Shown here one piece after another: positions 1 to 9,267 of a DNA stretch of 64,000 nt; within the stretch, counting starts at the first letter, position 1, and every line of letters begins with the position of its first letter. Source of the DNA: Sphaerospermopsis sp. SIO1G1 (GTDB lineage Bacteria > Cyanobacteriota > Cyanobacteriia > Cyanobacteriales > Nostocaceae); NCBI GenBank assembly GCA_010672785.1, contig JAAHFX010000002.1, positions 806,410-870,409 of the forward strand, read 5' to 3'. Position numbers and translations under genes: made by a program. The notes beneath the pieces were generated by a model. The model saw only the letters and a list, made by a program, of their open reading frames with translations. It had not been told where the DNA came from and did not search any database.

Positions 1-396
1 AGGTATAGTTAAAACTAAAGAATCTAAACCACCTTCTGTCGCTGCTAGTTCTTCAATTATCCTAGTTAAGAACCAGTTTCCTACCTGTTCAAAGGTGATA
101 CTTTCCCCATCTAATTCTGGTAAAAAACCTTGAATATCTGCGCCTATTCCCCGTTTAAAACCACGAAAAAATCTCTGATCTCCTTTAAAATCTAAGCCGC
201 GATCGCGTACTTCTTGGCCAACTACCACTTGATTTTGACTAGCTTCTTCCACATAGACTAAGCTAGGAATGAGGGGAGGATTGAGGCTTTGTTGTAAAGA
301 CAAACCCGGTAAGGTTAAAGTTTCAGGTTGCTGGGTGACAGGATTCCACCGAGTAATAATTGTATTGCTAGTACCAAAATCTATTGCGATCGCCAT
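1..396 (-). CDS. Hsp70-like protein, N-terminal part (cut by window edge)
   Basis: Only the first 132 codons are present; the gene runs off the left edge. The protein opens MAIAIDFGTSNT, the phosphate-1 loop of the Hsp70/actin ATPase fold (D-x-G-T-x-N), and continues with the 'PSLVYV' strand and a stretch resembling the early nucleotide-binding domain. Cyanobacteria carry several Hsp70-like proteins besides DnaK. The sequence after the first loop does not match canonical DnaK, which usually reads GIDLGTTNS, so this is probably a divergent member. ATG at 396 is the first start in the frame and its second to fourth codons sit in a HIP1 palindrome. Client and function cannot be inferred from the fragment. 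Confidence 0.75.
   Translation of the reverse strand, partial: MAIAIDFGTSNTIITRWNPVTQQPETLTLPGLSLQQSLNPPLIPSLVYVEEASQNQVVVGQEVRDRGLDFKGDQRFFRGFKRGIGADIQGFLPELDGESITFEQVGNWFLTRIIEELAATEGGLDSLVLTIP
199..206. other. HIP1 palindrome GCGATCGC (example of at least 20 in window)
   Basis: GCGATCGC is the core of the highly iterated palindrome of cyanobacteria. Others seen by eye begin near 386, 11875, 13030, 14093, 25074, 27727, 32727, 33680, 35240, 36876, 38407, 39217, 40561, 46093, 51948, 52986, 56658, 56879, 61186, 62464 and 63637. Most lie inside genes, and few fall in the 0.4-25 kb stretch. Confidence 0.9.
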
Positions 397-647
397 ATCA
401 GATTTAAAAAATATGCACCAAGGTGAATGAGGTATTGTTAATATATCCTTAAGTTATCAAAAAAGTAGTTAATTATTGCAGGTTTATTATTAAGTTCCAC
501 CTATCATCGGTAAAAAATAACCCTCCACCATTCCCCTGAACATTTGCACCTTCACTGGAGCAATTTTACCAGTATTTGCTTTACTAATACCGATACAAAA
601 AAGCTAACACAAGCTAGGTAAGCTCATAATTGCCGAACTGTTAACAG

Positions 648-941
648 TTAACTCTTAAAAAGAGCCTCCATTTTCTGAGCTAATTCCACATCTAAATTAC
701 TGATAGCATTACCAGCATCATGGGTAACAAGATTTACTCTCACAGTACTGTATACATTAAACCATTCTGGGTGATGTCCCATAGTTTCTGCTTGAATACC
801 CACAGTTACCATCCAACCTAAAGCAGTTGAAAAATCCTTAAATTTATACTCTTTGTATAATTTACCTTCCTTAATTTGCCATCCGGGTAAACCATTTAAT
901 GCTTGTTGTAGTTCGGTGTCACTTAGTTTTTGTGCGGTCAT
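648..941 (-). CDS. 4a-hydroxytetrahydrobiopterin dehydratase (PCD/DCoH)
   Basis: A 97-residue protein of the normal size for pterin-4a-carbinolamine dehydratase, which dehydrates 4a-hydroxytetrahydropterin during pterin recycling. The active-site signature is visible: E52 then H56-H57-P58-x-W60, T73-H74-D75 and D84. In bacteria without phenylalanine hydroxylase the enzyme may act in other pterin pathways, for example near molybdopterin synthesis; that role is inference here. It stands alone between the Hsp70-like gene and the tyrosine autokinase, all on the minus strand, with a 150-bp gap on the kinase side. No clear Shine-Dalgarno sequence was seen before the ATG at 941. Confidence 0.9.
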   Translation of the reverse strand: MTAQKLSDTELQQALNGLPGWQIKEGKLYKEYKFKDFSTALGWMVTVGIQAETMGHHPEWFNVYSTVRVNLVTHDAGNAISNLDVELAQKMEALFKS

Positions 942-1054
942 GTTCTGAATTTACACAATAATTTTCCAGCACTATTTTATCTAAATCCGTGAAATTATTG
1001 TATTGGTTATGTCAATATTAAGTATTTGTGCAGAATAAATTTCATAGTTAGGAG

Positions 1055-1092
1055 AGGGAATAGGGAACAGTGTTCCCTGTTCCCTATTCCCT
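1055..1092. repeat. 16-bp perfect inverted repeat just after the autokinase stop
   Basis: Arms 1055-1070 (AGGGAATAGGGAACAG) and 1077-1092 are perfect reverse complements around a 6-base loop. It begins 5 bases past the stop codon of the minus-strand autokinase gene, so it may end its transcript, but no T-run follows. It is built from the GGGAACA/GGGAATA units that recur near 26910, 28590 and 63390. Confidence 0.7.
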
Positions 1093-1097
1093 GTTCC

Positions 1098-3185
1098 CTA
1101 AACTACACTATTTGCATAGGGAGAATATTGTTGATTGGAATTGACACCATTCATCGCTATACCTAAAACATTTTGGTCGGCCTTCTCCAACATTTCTTTA
1201 GATAGAGAAGCACTGGTAGAATCAACAACTCCGGGTCTAACAACAAATAAAATACCATTTACCAATTTACCTAGAATAGTTGCATCAGCAGCGACTGTTA
1301 CAGGAGGGGTATCAATAATTACAAAATCATATTTTTGTGCGATTTGTCCGACAAATACAGCCATTTGACTAGAATCTAGTAAAGCCGCTGGGTTATTATT
1401 TAATTCACCAGCAGTGATAACTTCCATGCCGGGAGTAATTTCAGTGATAGCCTGATCTACATCCATCTGACTTCTGAGAATATTACTCAGTCCTACCTCA
1501 TTGGGGATTTCCCATATTTTATGCTGACTAGGATGGCGCAAATCTGCATCTACCAGTAATACATTACGTCCTAATTGAGAGATGGAATAAGCCAAATTAG
1601 CCGCTACAGTAGATTTACCTTCCTTGGGTACAGCACTAGATACCACTATCACCTTCACAGTTTGCTCGGAATTGAAGAATCTCAAATTAGTTTGTAACAT
1701 CCGAAAAGCCTCACTAATTGAAGAATCCGGTTGTTTTTTGACAATTACTTCTGGAGTAAAAGTGCCATTGGGAAAAGGTGGAATATAACCTAGTAAAGCA
1801 TAACCCAACAAATCCTTGGCTGATTTGGGAGTTTTGATAGTTTTGTCTAACCTTTCTAACACAAATGCTGTAGTTACGGCCAAAACAATTCCACCAATAA
1901 ATCCTTGCAGTAAATTGATATACTGACGACTCCTCACAGGTGCGGAAGGAATTAAAGCTGGTGTAACAACTCTTGCATTACTAACTTGCAGATTTTCAGC
2001 CACTTGGAGTTCTTGGTATCTATTCAAAAGAGAGTTATAGCTAGACTCTGTGGCCACTATTTCCCTTTCTAATTCACGTTGTTGTAATTCTAGTTGTGGT
2101 AATGTATTCGCTCTTGCTCTGTAAGATTCTATTACATCTGCTAAAGATGTTAATCTCACCTGCAAACTTAGTCTTTCTGCCTCAACACTAGCAAATTGAC
2201 CTAATAGACCTTGTTGTAAACCTAAAGTCCTTAACTGTACTATATTTTCTGCATCTTTAACCTGATTTAAACGTCCTGCTTTACCAATAAAGCTTTGTTC
2301 TATTCTTTCTTCCAGTTCTTCTCTGAGAATTATCTCCTCTTTTTTAAGATCAATCATAGTAGGGTGATCATCTGTCAGACGCAAACTAGTCACAGCGATT
2401 CTTTGTTGTAAGTTCTGTAACTTTCCTAAAACTTCTGTTGTTGATGGGGACTCACCAACGAAACCAGAAAGCACAGCATCTTGTGAAGTGACACCAAAAA
2501 TTTTCTTAATTGATTGCATTCTGGCTGTTTGAGATGATAAATCCGACCTTGTATCAGCCACTTGCTTATCTAAAGCTGTCAAAATTCCTACACTGGATGC
2601 AGCTTCTGCTTTCAAATCTAAGACTCTATTTTGCTGTTTAAATAATTGGAGTTTGCGTTCAGCAGCTTGTAGTGCAGCTTTTCTAGCAGGTAGTTGTTGA
2701 GCAATAAAGTCCCGTGCTGATTTAGTTTGGGCGCGGTTAGCCTCAATATCATTTTCTATGTAGATTTTCATCAAGGTATTAACTACAGAAGCAGCTGTCC
2801 TTGGCTCTTCGTCAGTATAATATACTTCTAAAATATCTGTGTTTTCAATATTTTTGACTTCCAAGTCCTTTAAAAACACCAGTGGATTGAGATTAAATCC
2901 CAAAGTATTGATTGTTCTTTCTGCTAAAGGGATTGAGCGCAAAACCGCAACTTCTGTTCCCAGAGGTCTGCCACTGACTGAACTCTCTAACTGTCCTAAT
3001 TGACTTCCTACTCCTGTTAAAGAAGAAGTAGAGTTCTTTTTCAATACTAGCTGTCCTCCAGCTTGATAGATGGGAGTCTCTAGATATGTTTTAACTATAC
3101 TGAGTCCAACAAGAGTTAGAAACACTATAGAAGTTGGTAGCCAACGTCTTTTGATTATTGATAGATAACGTAAATACTCTTCCAT
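1098..3185 (-). CDS. Wzc-type polysaccharide tyrosine autokinase / chain-length regulator
   Basis: A 695-residue inner-membrane protein of the BY-kinase family, which controls chain length and export of exopolysaccharide by cycles of tyrosine autophosphorylation. It has an N-terminal Wzz domain with a membrane segment at about 17-32, long periplasmic coiled coils (about 150-400), a second membrane segment at about 423-444, and a cytoplasmic kinase domain. The kinase shows Walker A at 517-526 (SAVPKEGKST), Walker A' around LLVDADLRHP (543-552) and Walker B FVIIDTPP (621-628). Only two tyrosines (Y687, Y690) lie in the tail, fewer than in enterobacterial Wzc. It faces away from the HpsJ/exosortase pair and the glycan cluster, whose product it probably helps polymerise. 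No Wza-type export channel or phosphatase lies beside it. Confidence 0.93.
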   Translation of the reverse strand: MEEYLRYLSIIKRRWLPTSIVFLTLVGLSIVKTYLETPIYQAGGQLVLKKNSTSSLTGVGSQLGQLESSVSGRPLGTEVAVLRSIPLAERTINTLGFNLNPLVFLKDLEVKNIENTDILEVYYTDEEPRTAASVVNTLMKIYIENDIEANRAQTKSARDFIAQQLPARKAALQAAERKLQLFKQQNRVLDLKAEAASSVGILTALDKQVADTRSDLSSQTARMQSIKKIFGVTSQDAVLSGFVGESPSTTEVLGKLQNLQQRIAVTSLRLTDDHPTMIDLKKEEIILREELEERIEQSFIGKAGRLNQVKDAENIVQLRTLGLQQGLLGQFASVEAERLSLQVRLTSLADVIESYRARANTLPQLELQQRELEREIVATESSYNSLLNRYQELQVAENLQVSNARVVTPALIPSAPVRSRQYINLLQGFIGGIVLAVTTAFVLERLDKTIKTPKSAKDLLGYALLGYIPPFPNGTFTPEVIVKKQPDSSISEAFRMLQTNLRFFNSEQTVKVIVVSSAVPKEGKSTVAANLAYSISQLGRNVLLVDADLRHPSQHKIWEIPNEVGLSNILRSQMDVDQAITEITPGMEVITAGELNNNPAALLDSSQMAVFVGQIAQKYDFVIIDTPPVTVAADATILGKLVNGILFVVRPGVVDSTSASLSKEMLEKADQNVLGIAMNGVNSNQQYSPYANSVV

Positions 3186-3784
3186 ATTGTTAGTGAAAAT
3201 GTTGAGTCTTGTATGTTTACTGTTTTAAGTCTTAAAATTTATGACTTTATTGCGCCTAAAAAATTGCACTATATTTTACGCAATGTCCTTGATGTTGATC
3301 CGGATAAATGCAAACTACATTGCTTTTTATAAACAGTGAATACTAATCAAGAAGGCGATGAAAATTCATCAGTTTTTTTCTCAGTGCATTGTTGTTTAGT
3401 TTGTCTAAATTTTACGTCTTTGTCAATACGAAAATCACTAATTTCATATTTGCTTAAATACAAAAAATAAGCCTACATTCTTACATTGGTGGGAATGTAG
3501 AGATGGAATGAGGATTAAAAACTTTAATACACATATAATAATTACTACTAGTATAATTTTACAGCTAAACTAGTATATTTATCAATAGTGTTGGATATGA
3601 TATTCACTGATAACTCCTTTAGGATGTGACTATGTGTGTAAATAATAGTAGGCGTTTAGTCACTTTTAATTACAAGTAAGCTATGTATATACTTGTGATT
3701 GTAAACTAACTGTGCCAGATAAAGGTAACAATATTAAGATGTGTGTTATATTGCAAACGTCAATACCAAAATCTGTTCTTGTAA
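3186..3784. other. Divergent intergenic region, no gene seen
   Basis: About 600 AT-rich bases between the autokinase (leftward) and HpsJ (rightward), so it must hold promoters for both. A weak hairpin with GATGAA/TTCATC arms near 3357-3370 is followed by a run of seven T (3373-3379), resembling a small terminator with no known gene before it. No coding region or RNA gene was recognised. Confidence 0.5.
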
Positions 3785-4528
3785 ATGACAGCAGACAACC
3801 CAAATAAAGATCCTCGAGATCCTGTAGAGGTAACACAAGTAATTCAGAATCTTTCTTTTCCCATATTAAGATTACTCGGATATTTTCTGTTAATATTTTC
3901 TGCGATTGATTATCTGGCTATCCTCATCCCTCCCCAATTAACTAACCCAGGGTGGGAGTTACAGGCAATTGGGAGAATGGTAGACCATGTTTGGTCTATT
4001 TTATTAGGACTAACATTTGTCTTTCTTTACAGCCAAGGCAACATTATTCGTCCTAGAGAAATATCTATACTCAAGCTTTTGTCTTGGGTATCCCTAATTA
4101 TAGGTGTGTTTTACCTACTCTTGTTACCTTTGGGAATTAATAACAGTTTTACAATATACAGAGGTATGAATAATCAATTCTTAAATCAGCAAGGACAACA
4201 GCAAGAACAACTGCAAAAAGTCAATGAAAGATTACAAGCAACTAATTCAACACAAGAACTAAATAACCTGGCAAGAGCTTTAAATATACCCAGTAACAAC
4301 ATCAGTGGTCAATCAACTCAGGAATTAAAAAACAATCTTGCTCAACAACTGCAACAAGCTGTTGAAAATTCAACTACTACTGCTAAAGCAGCCAAACAAG
4401 CAAAAATTAATAGCTTAATCAAAAACTCGGTCAGAGTTAACCTAGGAGCAGTATTATCTGGGGTGTGTTTAATTGCTATTTGGAATATGACAGCATGGAT
4501 ACGCAGAATTGATAGAAATCTTGGATGA
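3785..4528 (+). CDS. HpsJ-type membrane protein (exopolysaccharide associated)
   Basis: A 247-residue protein with membrane segments at about 28-48, 70-82, 98-118 and 220-238, and between the last two a glutamine-rich, coiled-coil-like loop (about 130-210) that probably faces the periplasm. This layout and the N-terminal sequence resemble the cyanobacterial HpsJ family, named from the hormogonium polysaccharide locus of Nostoc and commonly encoded next to a cyanoexosortase, as it is here (3-base gap). A structural or assembly role in polysaccharide or sorted-protein export is plausible; no catalytic motif was seen. ATG at 3785 is the first start, with no strong ribosome binding site. Confidence 0.75.
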   Translation: MTADNPNKDPRDPVEVTQVIQNLSFPILRLLGYFLLIFSAIDYLAILIPPQLTNPGWELQAIGRMVDHVWSILLGLTFVFLYSQGNIIRPREISILKLLSWVSLIIGVFYLLLLPLGINNSFTIYRGMNNQFLNQQGQQQEQLQKVNERLQATNSTQELNNLARALNIPSNNISGQSTQELKNNLAQQLQQAVENSTTTAKAAKQAKINSLIKNSVRVNLGAVLSGVCLIAIWNMTAWIRRIDRNLG

Positions 4529-4531
4529 TCA

Positions 4532-6121
4532 ATGTTTATCAATACTCAGAAAATAATTAAAGCCAAAGCAATATTCTTCAGTAAACTTCAACTAGCTCTA
4601 AAAACCCAACACTTTTATTTACTAGGGATTTTTAGTACCTTAGCTGTTTTACACTTAAACATTATTAATAGTCATAATTTGGAAAGTGATAATCTGACTT
4701 TTTATGTACTGTATTGGGGCGGAATATTATACTTACTATGGAAGAATCCGCCAAGGGATAAAAATATTACCTATGTTTCTAGTTTCTTAGGATTAGGGAT
4801 ATTATTCATCACTTTATTCAGACCCATCAATTTATGGTATTTGGATCTACAACTATTTAGGGTTGCTCCAATTTTCGCTAGCTTAGGATTAGGTTTATTA
4901 GCTTTTGGATTTTCAGGATTAAAGCATCACTGGCGATTATTCTTATTACTATTATTGATGCTTTTTCCATACGGTTTCATTCATGGAATATTTGACTTCA
5001 AGTTAAAATTTCCACAATTAACAGCCACTATTTCAGCATTTTTACTTCATTACATAGGTCTTGGTGCTACCAACTCTGGAGCTTTTGTGATACTACCTAC
5101 TGGTAAAGTAGAAGTTCTTTACTATTGTACTGGTGGACTATTGATATTGTGGTTAATGCAGCTAACTTTATTAATTTTAGTAGTCATACATCCCACCACA
5201 TGGCAACAAAAATTAGGATTAGTTTTATCTGCTTTTGGAACAGGTTTTATTACTGGTTGTCTACGTGTATCTTTGTTAGCAGTAGTTGTTAATAATAAAA
5301 GTTTATTTGATTATTGGCATGGAAAGGAAGGTGGAACAATTTTTATGGTGATTGCTACTTTTACTTTTGCCGCTCTATGTAATTATATTTTGCCCACAGA
5401 CACTTTTTCAAAACCTCAAAAAATAGATGAATACTCAGATAATTTAAAATTTATAGAACCTAAACGACGCTTATTTTTAATATTTACGTGGTCAGGAATT
5501 TTATTAACAGCATTTTTTTTATTCCTCAATAAAAAACCCGTAGGTAATAATATTTTCAATCCTGAAATTTCAGTAGATAATTGGCAGAAGATGAAAGTTA
5601 CATCTTTAAAAAATCAAAAAATAGAAATTCCTGACAATGGCAACTATATATCTATCAACTCAGGCAAAGATTACATCTATCTCCAAAATGACCAAAAATT
5701 AGAACTGCAAATGCGTTATGTAGTCAACACCAGAGGTAATATTAATCCTTTCTTACTTTCTCTGAGTCAAGACTTAAAACAAGACGCAGAAAATAACATT
5801 AAATACATAGAAAATGTAGGTTACTATTTACTATATAGTGATGCTCAAAAAGCATATTTAACAGCTTGTATTAATTCTCGTGGTGGTAGCACTGTCAACT
5901 CATCTCAATTTATGAACAATAGATATAAACACGATATTAATATAAATAGATTAATCCCCTGGATTCTTGGTAGGGAAGTTTTCAGAGATGACAGATGTAT
6001 ATGGACTCAGTTGTCTTTACCTGTCAACCAAAAAGCTGCAACGGAGACTTACCCCATATTAGAGTTTATATTGAAAGATAATTATAAAAAATGGCAAACT
6101 AGACTGGGACATAACTACTAA
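4532..6121 (+). CDS. Cyanoexosortase with C-terminal periplasmic domain
   Basis: A 529-residue multispanning protein. The exosortase catalytic triad can be read: C199 (YYCTGGLL), R245 (TGCLRVSLL) and H263 (YWHGKEGG), each at the edge of a hydrophobic segment. Exosortases are proposed to cleave PEP-CTERM-like tails and attach the proteins to the cell surface in exopolysaccharide-producing bacteria. After about residue 310 there is another membrane segment (314-333) and a soluble domain of about 190 residues like the exosortase-associated (EpsI/GCT-type) protein, usually a separate gene, so this looks like a natural fusion. It lies 3 bases after HpsJ and is probably co-transcribed. No obvious PEP-CTERM substrate was found in the window. 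Family confidence is high; the domain fusion is inferred from layout. Confidence 0.82.
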   Translation: MFINTQKIIKAKAIFFSKLQLALKTQHFYLLGIFSTLAVLHLNIINSHNLESDNLTFYVLYWGGILYLLWKNPPRDKNITYVSSFLGLGILFITLFRPINLWYLDLQLFRVAPIFASLGLGLLAFGFSGLKHHWRLFLLLLLMLFPYGFIHGIFDFKLKFPQLTATISAFLLHYIGLGATNSGAFVILPTGKVEVLYYCTGGLLILWLMQLTLLILVVIHPTTWQQKLGLVLSAFGTGFITGCLRVSLLAVVVNNKSLFDYWHGKEGGTIFMVIATFTFAALCNYILPTDTFSKPQKIDEYSDNLKFIEPKRRLFLIFTWSGILLTAFFLFLNKKPVGNNIFNPEISVDNWQKMKVTSLKNQKIEIPDNGNYISINSGKDYIYLQNDQKLELQMRYVVNTRGNINPFLLSLSQDLKQDAENNIKYIENVGYYLLYSDAQKAYLTACINSRGGSTVNSSQFMNNRYKHDININRLIPWILGREVFRDDRCIWTQLSLPVNQKAATETYPILEFILKDNYKKWQTRLGHNY

Positions 6122-6907
6122 TGGTTTGTTATTTTATGCAAATAAAATGGTATTTATAGATTTATCTTTAAACGTTTAAAAAGCATTGCACTGATTTAAT
6201 AATCTGAACATAACTACCTACACACATTAGATGATAGAACCGATTTTGAATATATTATTCAACTCACCAGACAAGTCCAATCACTATCTAGGTTTTATAA
6301 TTCTGGTATTTATCTGTGATGATTTTTTAGTTTCCTACACTTAGGTTAGTGAAAACGGCTTTTGTAAAGCTTTAGCATTAACTGCAAAAATATCAAATAG
6401 ATTCTGTAAGGTTAATAGTTTTCTAGTATAATTAGATATACCCCCATTTATTCACTGTTTTCTGTTAATAGTTAGAGTTGGCTGAGTAAATCTGGAAAAT
6501 CTACTTATCAAGGGTTGTAGCTACTTTAGCTTTCAAAAATTTTCAGCTTTTATCACCTGGGAACTCAAAAACCTTGCATTCAGTTCCTGCTGAAAGAAAA
6601 AATCATTCCTATATAACTCTTAAAACTGTTCCCTGTTAAGAGTTATCTCATCTCCACAAATAACTTTTTGCTGCAAACCCTAGTTGCCTAAAACAGAAAA
6701 AATCTGTATCCTACTAGCTTGAAAGATGCTGTATGATATCAGTGAAGTAACCCCCAAATAAACTCGACTTGTATAGTTTTGTGGTGTAAAGTTTAATGGT
6801 TCAGAATTTCTTATAATTTACAGAATTATGACAACAACCCTGAACTATCTTTACATTCAATAAAAGTTCTTTAATTAACAACACTGTCAGCTGTTAATAG
6901 AAAAAGT
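6122..6907. other. Long spacer before the glycan cluster, with interspersed repeats
   Basis: Nearly 790 bases with no convincing gene. Two repeat fragments occur elsewhere: 6607-6635 matches 63402-63430 in reverse complement with one mismatch over 29 bases, and the TTTTTGCTGCAAACCCTA stretch near 6667 recurs near 27003. The region probably includes the promoter of the glycosyltransferase operon starting at 6908. Confidence 0.5.
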
Positions 6908-8116
6908 ATGTCAAAAAAACCACAGTATAGAATTATTCATTTATCAAAATATTATCCTCCAGATCATGGTGGTATAGAAACTCACGTTCAAACTTTAGCT
7001 CAAAGCCAATCTGCTTTAGGTGCTAAAGTTCACGTAATTTGTGTAAATACTTTTGATGAAAAAGGAAACATATCTAACTGTACAGAAACAGTTACAGAAA
7101 CTGATGGTTCAGTCAAAGTTATCCGTATGGGTAGACTTTTATCATTAGCAAGATTAGATATTTGTCCAGAACTACCTAAAACATTGTGTGAAATAGTAAA
7201 AGATCCGAACACTATATTGCACTTGCATACACCCAACCCAACAATGTTAATGGCTCTGACAATTCTTCGTAATCGTTTACCTTTAGTAATTACACACCAC
7301 AGTGATGTCATCAAACAAAGAATATTAAAGTATGGATTAAGACCATTTGAGCATTTAGTTTACAGTAAAAGCTCAAAAATTCTCACTACAAGTTTGCCAT
7401 ATATTCAAGGTTCAAAATTTTTGCACTTTTACCATGATAAGTTGAGTTACTTACCATTAGGTCTTGATGCTAGTCAGTACAGTCAACCTAGCCAAAAAGC
7501 TCTTGATTTTAGCCAGAAATTAAAGGATTTATATTCAGGTCCGATTTGGTTAGCTGTTGGTAGGTTAGTTTATTACAAGGCCTTGCACGTGGCTATTCAA
7601 GCTCTAAGTATGGTAGAAGGAACACTCATTATCCTAGGAATAGGTCCTTTAGAAGCAGAACTAAAAGCTTTAGCAAAAAAGTTGGGAGTCAATCAACGTA
7701 TTGTTTGGTTAGGCCGTGTTAGTGAAGATGAACTCGTAGGTGCTTATCATGCTGCTACAAGTCTTTGGTTTCCTTCCAACGTTCGGAGTGAAGGTTTTGG
7801 TTTAGTGCAGGTAGAAGCAATGGCTAGTGGTTGTCCAGTGATTAATGCCAATATTCTCTGTAGTGGTGTACCTTGGGTTAGTCGTCATGAACAGGAAGGA
7901 TTGACTGTACCTATTAATGATCCAGTGGCTTTAGCTCAAGCTGCACGCCGACTACTAAATGAAAAAGGTTTACGACAAAGACTTGTAGCCGCTAGTCGAA
8001 AAAGAGCCGATTATTTTAACCATAAAACTATGGCTGAACGGAGTTTTCAATTCTATGAACAAGTTATGAATCAAGAGCATAAATATATAGCAATGCCAAA
8101 ACCTGTAGATTTATGA
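6908..8116 (+). CDS. Glycosyltransferase family 4
   Basis: A 402-residue GT-B fold retaining glycosyltransferase of the GT4 type, likely adding a sugar to a lipid-linked glycan at the cytoplasmic face of the membrane. The N-terminal domain has the glycine loop DHGGIETH (19-26), and the C-terminal domain has the nucleotide-sugar motif E295-x7-E303 (SEGFGLVQVEAMASG). Donor and acceptor sugars cannot be deduced. It is the first gene of the rightward glycan cluster and overlaps the next gene by ATGA, so translation is coupled. ATG at 6908 follows a purine-rich stretch (AGAAAAAG) that may serve as a weak ribosome binding site. Confidence 0.9.
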   Translation: MSKKPQYRIIHLSKYYPPDHGGIETHVQTLAQSQSALGAKVHVICVNTFDEKGNISNCTETVTETDGSVKVIRMGRLLSLARLDICPELPKTLCEIVKDPNTILHLHTPNPTMLMALTILRNRLPLVITHHSDVIKQRILKYGLRPFEHLVYSKSSKILTTSLPYIQGSKFLHFYHDKLSYLPLGLDASQYSQPSQKALDFSQKLKDLYSGPIWLAVGRLVYYKALHVAIQALSMVEGTLIILGIGPLEAELKALAKKLGVNQRIVWLGRVSEDELVGAYHAATSLWFPSNVRSEGFGLVQVEAMASGCPVINANILCSGVPWVSRHEQEGLTVPINDPVALAQAARRLLNEKGLRQRLVAASRKRADYFNHKTMAERSFQFYEQVMNQEHKYIAMPKPVDL

Positions 8117-9237
8117 TCAAAGTCTTACACATTTATGCAGGAAACTTATTTGGTGGTATAGAAACACTGCTGATAACTTTGATAAAACAGCAGTATTTAT
8201 GCTCACAAATGTACCATCACTTTGCTTTATGCTTTGAGGGGAGACTAGCCCATGAATTAAGAACTTTAAATGCAAAAGTTAATATTCTGGGTAAAGTCAA
8301 AATTAGCTATCCTTGGACTGTTTGGAAAGCTAGAAAAGAACTGCAACAACTATTAAATCAAGAAAAATTTGATGTTGTAGTTTGCCATTCTTGCTGGCCA
8401 CAAGCAATTTTTGGATCTGTTGTCAGAGCAAATAATTTACCTTTAGTATTTTGGTGTCATGATGTGCCTAATGGTAAACATCCTGTAGAGCGGTTAGCAA
8501 AGTTAATACCACCAGATATAGTAATTGCTAATAGTCGCTTCACCCAATCATCTGTACCAAAATTATATTCCACCCACAGTGAGATTTTATATTTGCCTGT
8601 AGCAGAACCAAACCTGAATAATCATCTTTCTCGTCAACAAGTAAGAGCAGAACTTAATACTGCTGATGATGCAGTAGTAATTATCCAAGCATCTCGTTTA
8701 GAAAAGTGGAAAGGGCAAAGTATATTACTTTCAGCCTTGGGGAGATTACGTGATCTTCCTAATTGGATGTGTTGGATAGCTGGGGGAGTGCAACGTCCTC
8801 ATGAAGGAGAATATTTAGTAGAATTAAAACAGCAAGCACAAGAATTAGGTATTGCTGATCGTGTACTATTTTTAGGACAAAGACAAGATGTACCTAGTTT
8901 ATTAGCTGCTGCGGATATTCACTGTCAACCTAACACTGGTGCAGAACCTTTTGGGATTGCTTTTATAGAAGCTTTGTATGCGGGTTTACCAGTGGTAACA
9001 ACTGCTATTGGTGGAGCAATGGAAATTGTTAATAGTTCTTGTGGAGAGTTAGTTGCACCTGATGATATCAACGCTTTAAGTGCTGTTTTAGCTACTCTAA
9101 TTTCTAATCCTAATCAAAGAATAAAGTTAGCATCTGGAGGTAAAGCACAAGCTGATTATCTTTGTAATCCACAAAATCAATTGAATAAACTTTATGGTTT
9201 ACTTTGTCAGTTAGTTAAACAGAATGCTGCTGCATGA
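8113..9237 (+). CDS. Glycosyltransferase family 4
   Basis: A 374-residue GT4-type glycosyltransferase. It opens with the Rossmann strand MIKVLHIYAGNLFGGIE, where the GG loop binds donor phosphate, and its C-terminal half has the E-x7-E motif in AEPFGIAFIEALYAG. The family transfers sugars from nucleotide donors with retention of configuration. It overlaps the preceding glycosyltransferase gene by 4 bases, and a methyltransferase gene follows after 30 bases, so the three probably form one transcript assembling and decorating one glycan. Substrates are unknown. Confidence 0.9.
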   Translation: MIKVLHIYAGNLFGGIETLLITLIKQQYLCSQMYHHFALCFEGRLAHELRTLNAKVNILGKVKISYPWTVWKARKELQQLLNQEKFDVVVCHSCWPQAIFGSVVRANNLPLVFWCHDVPNGKHPVERLAKLIPPDIVIANSRFTQSSVPKLYSTHSEILYLPVAEPNLNNHLSRQQVRAELNTADDAVVIIQASRLEKWKGQSILLSALGRLRDLPNWMCWIAGGVQRPHEGEYLVELKQQAQELGIADRVLFLGQRQDVPSLLAAADIHCQPNTGAEPFGIAFIEALYAGLPVVTTAIGGAMEIVNSSCGELVAPDDINALSAVLATLISNPNQRIKLASGGKAQADYLCNPQNQLNKLYGLLCQLVKQNAAA

Positions 9238-9267
9238 TTTGTATTCTCGAAAAAAGTAATAGTAAAC

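Noticed and set aside
6122..6907. Small-protein genes in the spacer before the glycan cluster
   Set aside because: No frame has a ribosome binding site or protein-like composition.
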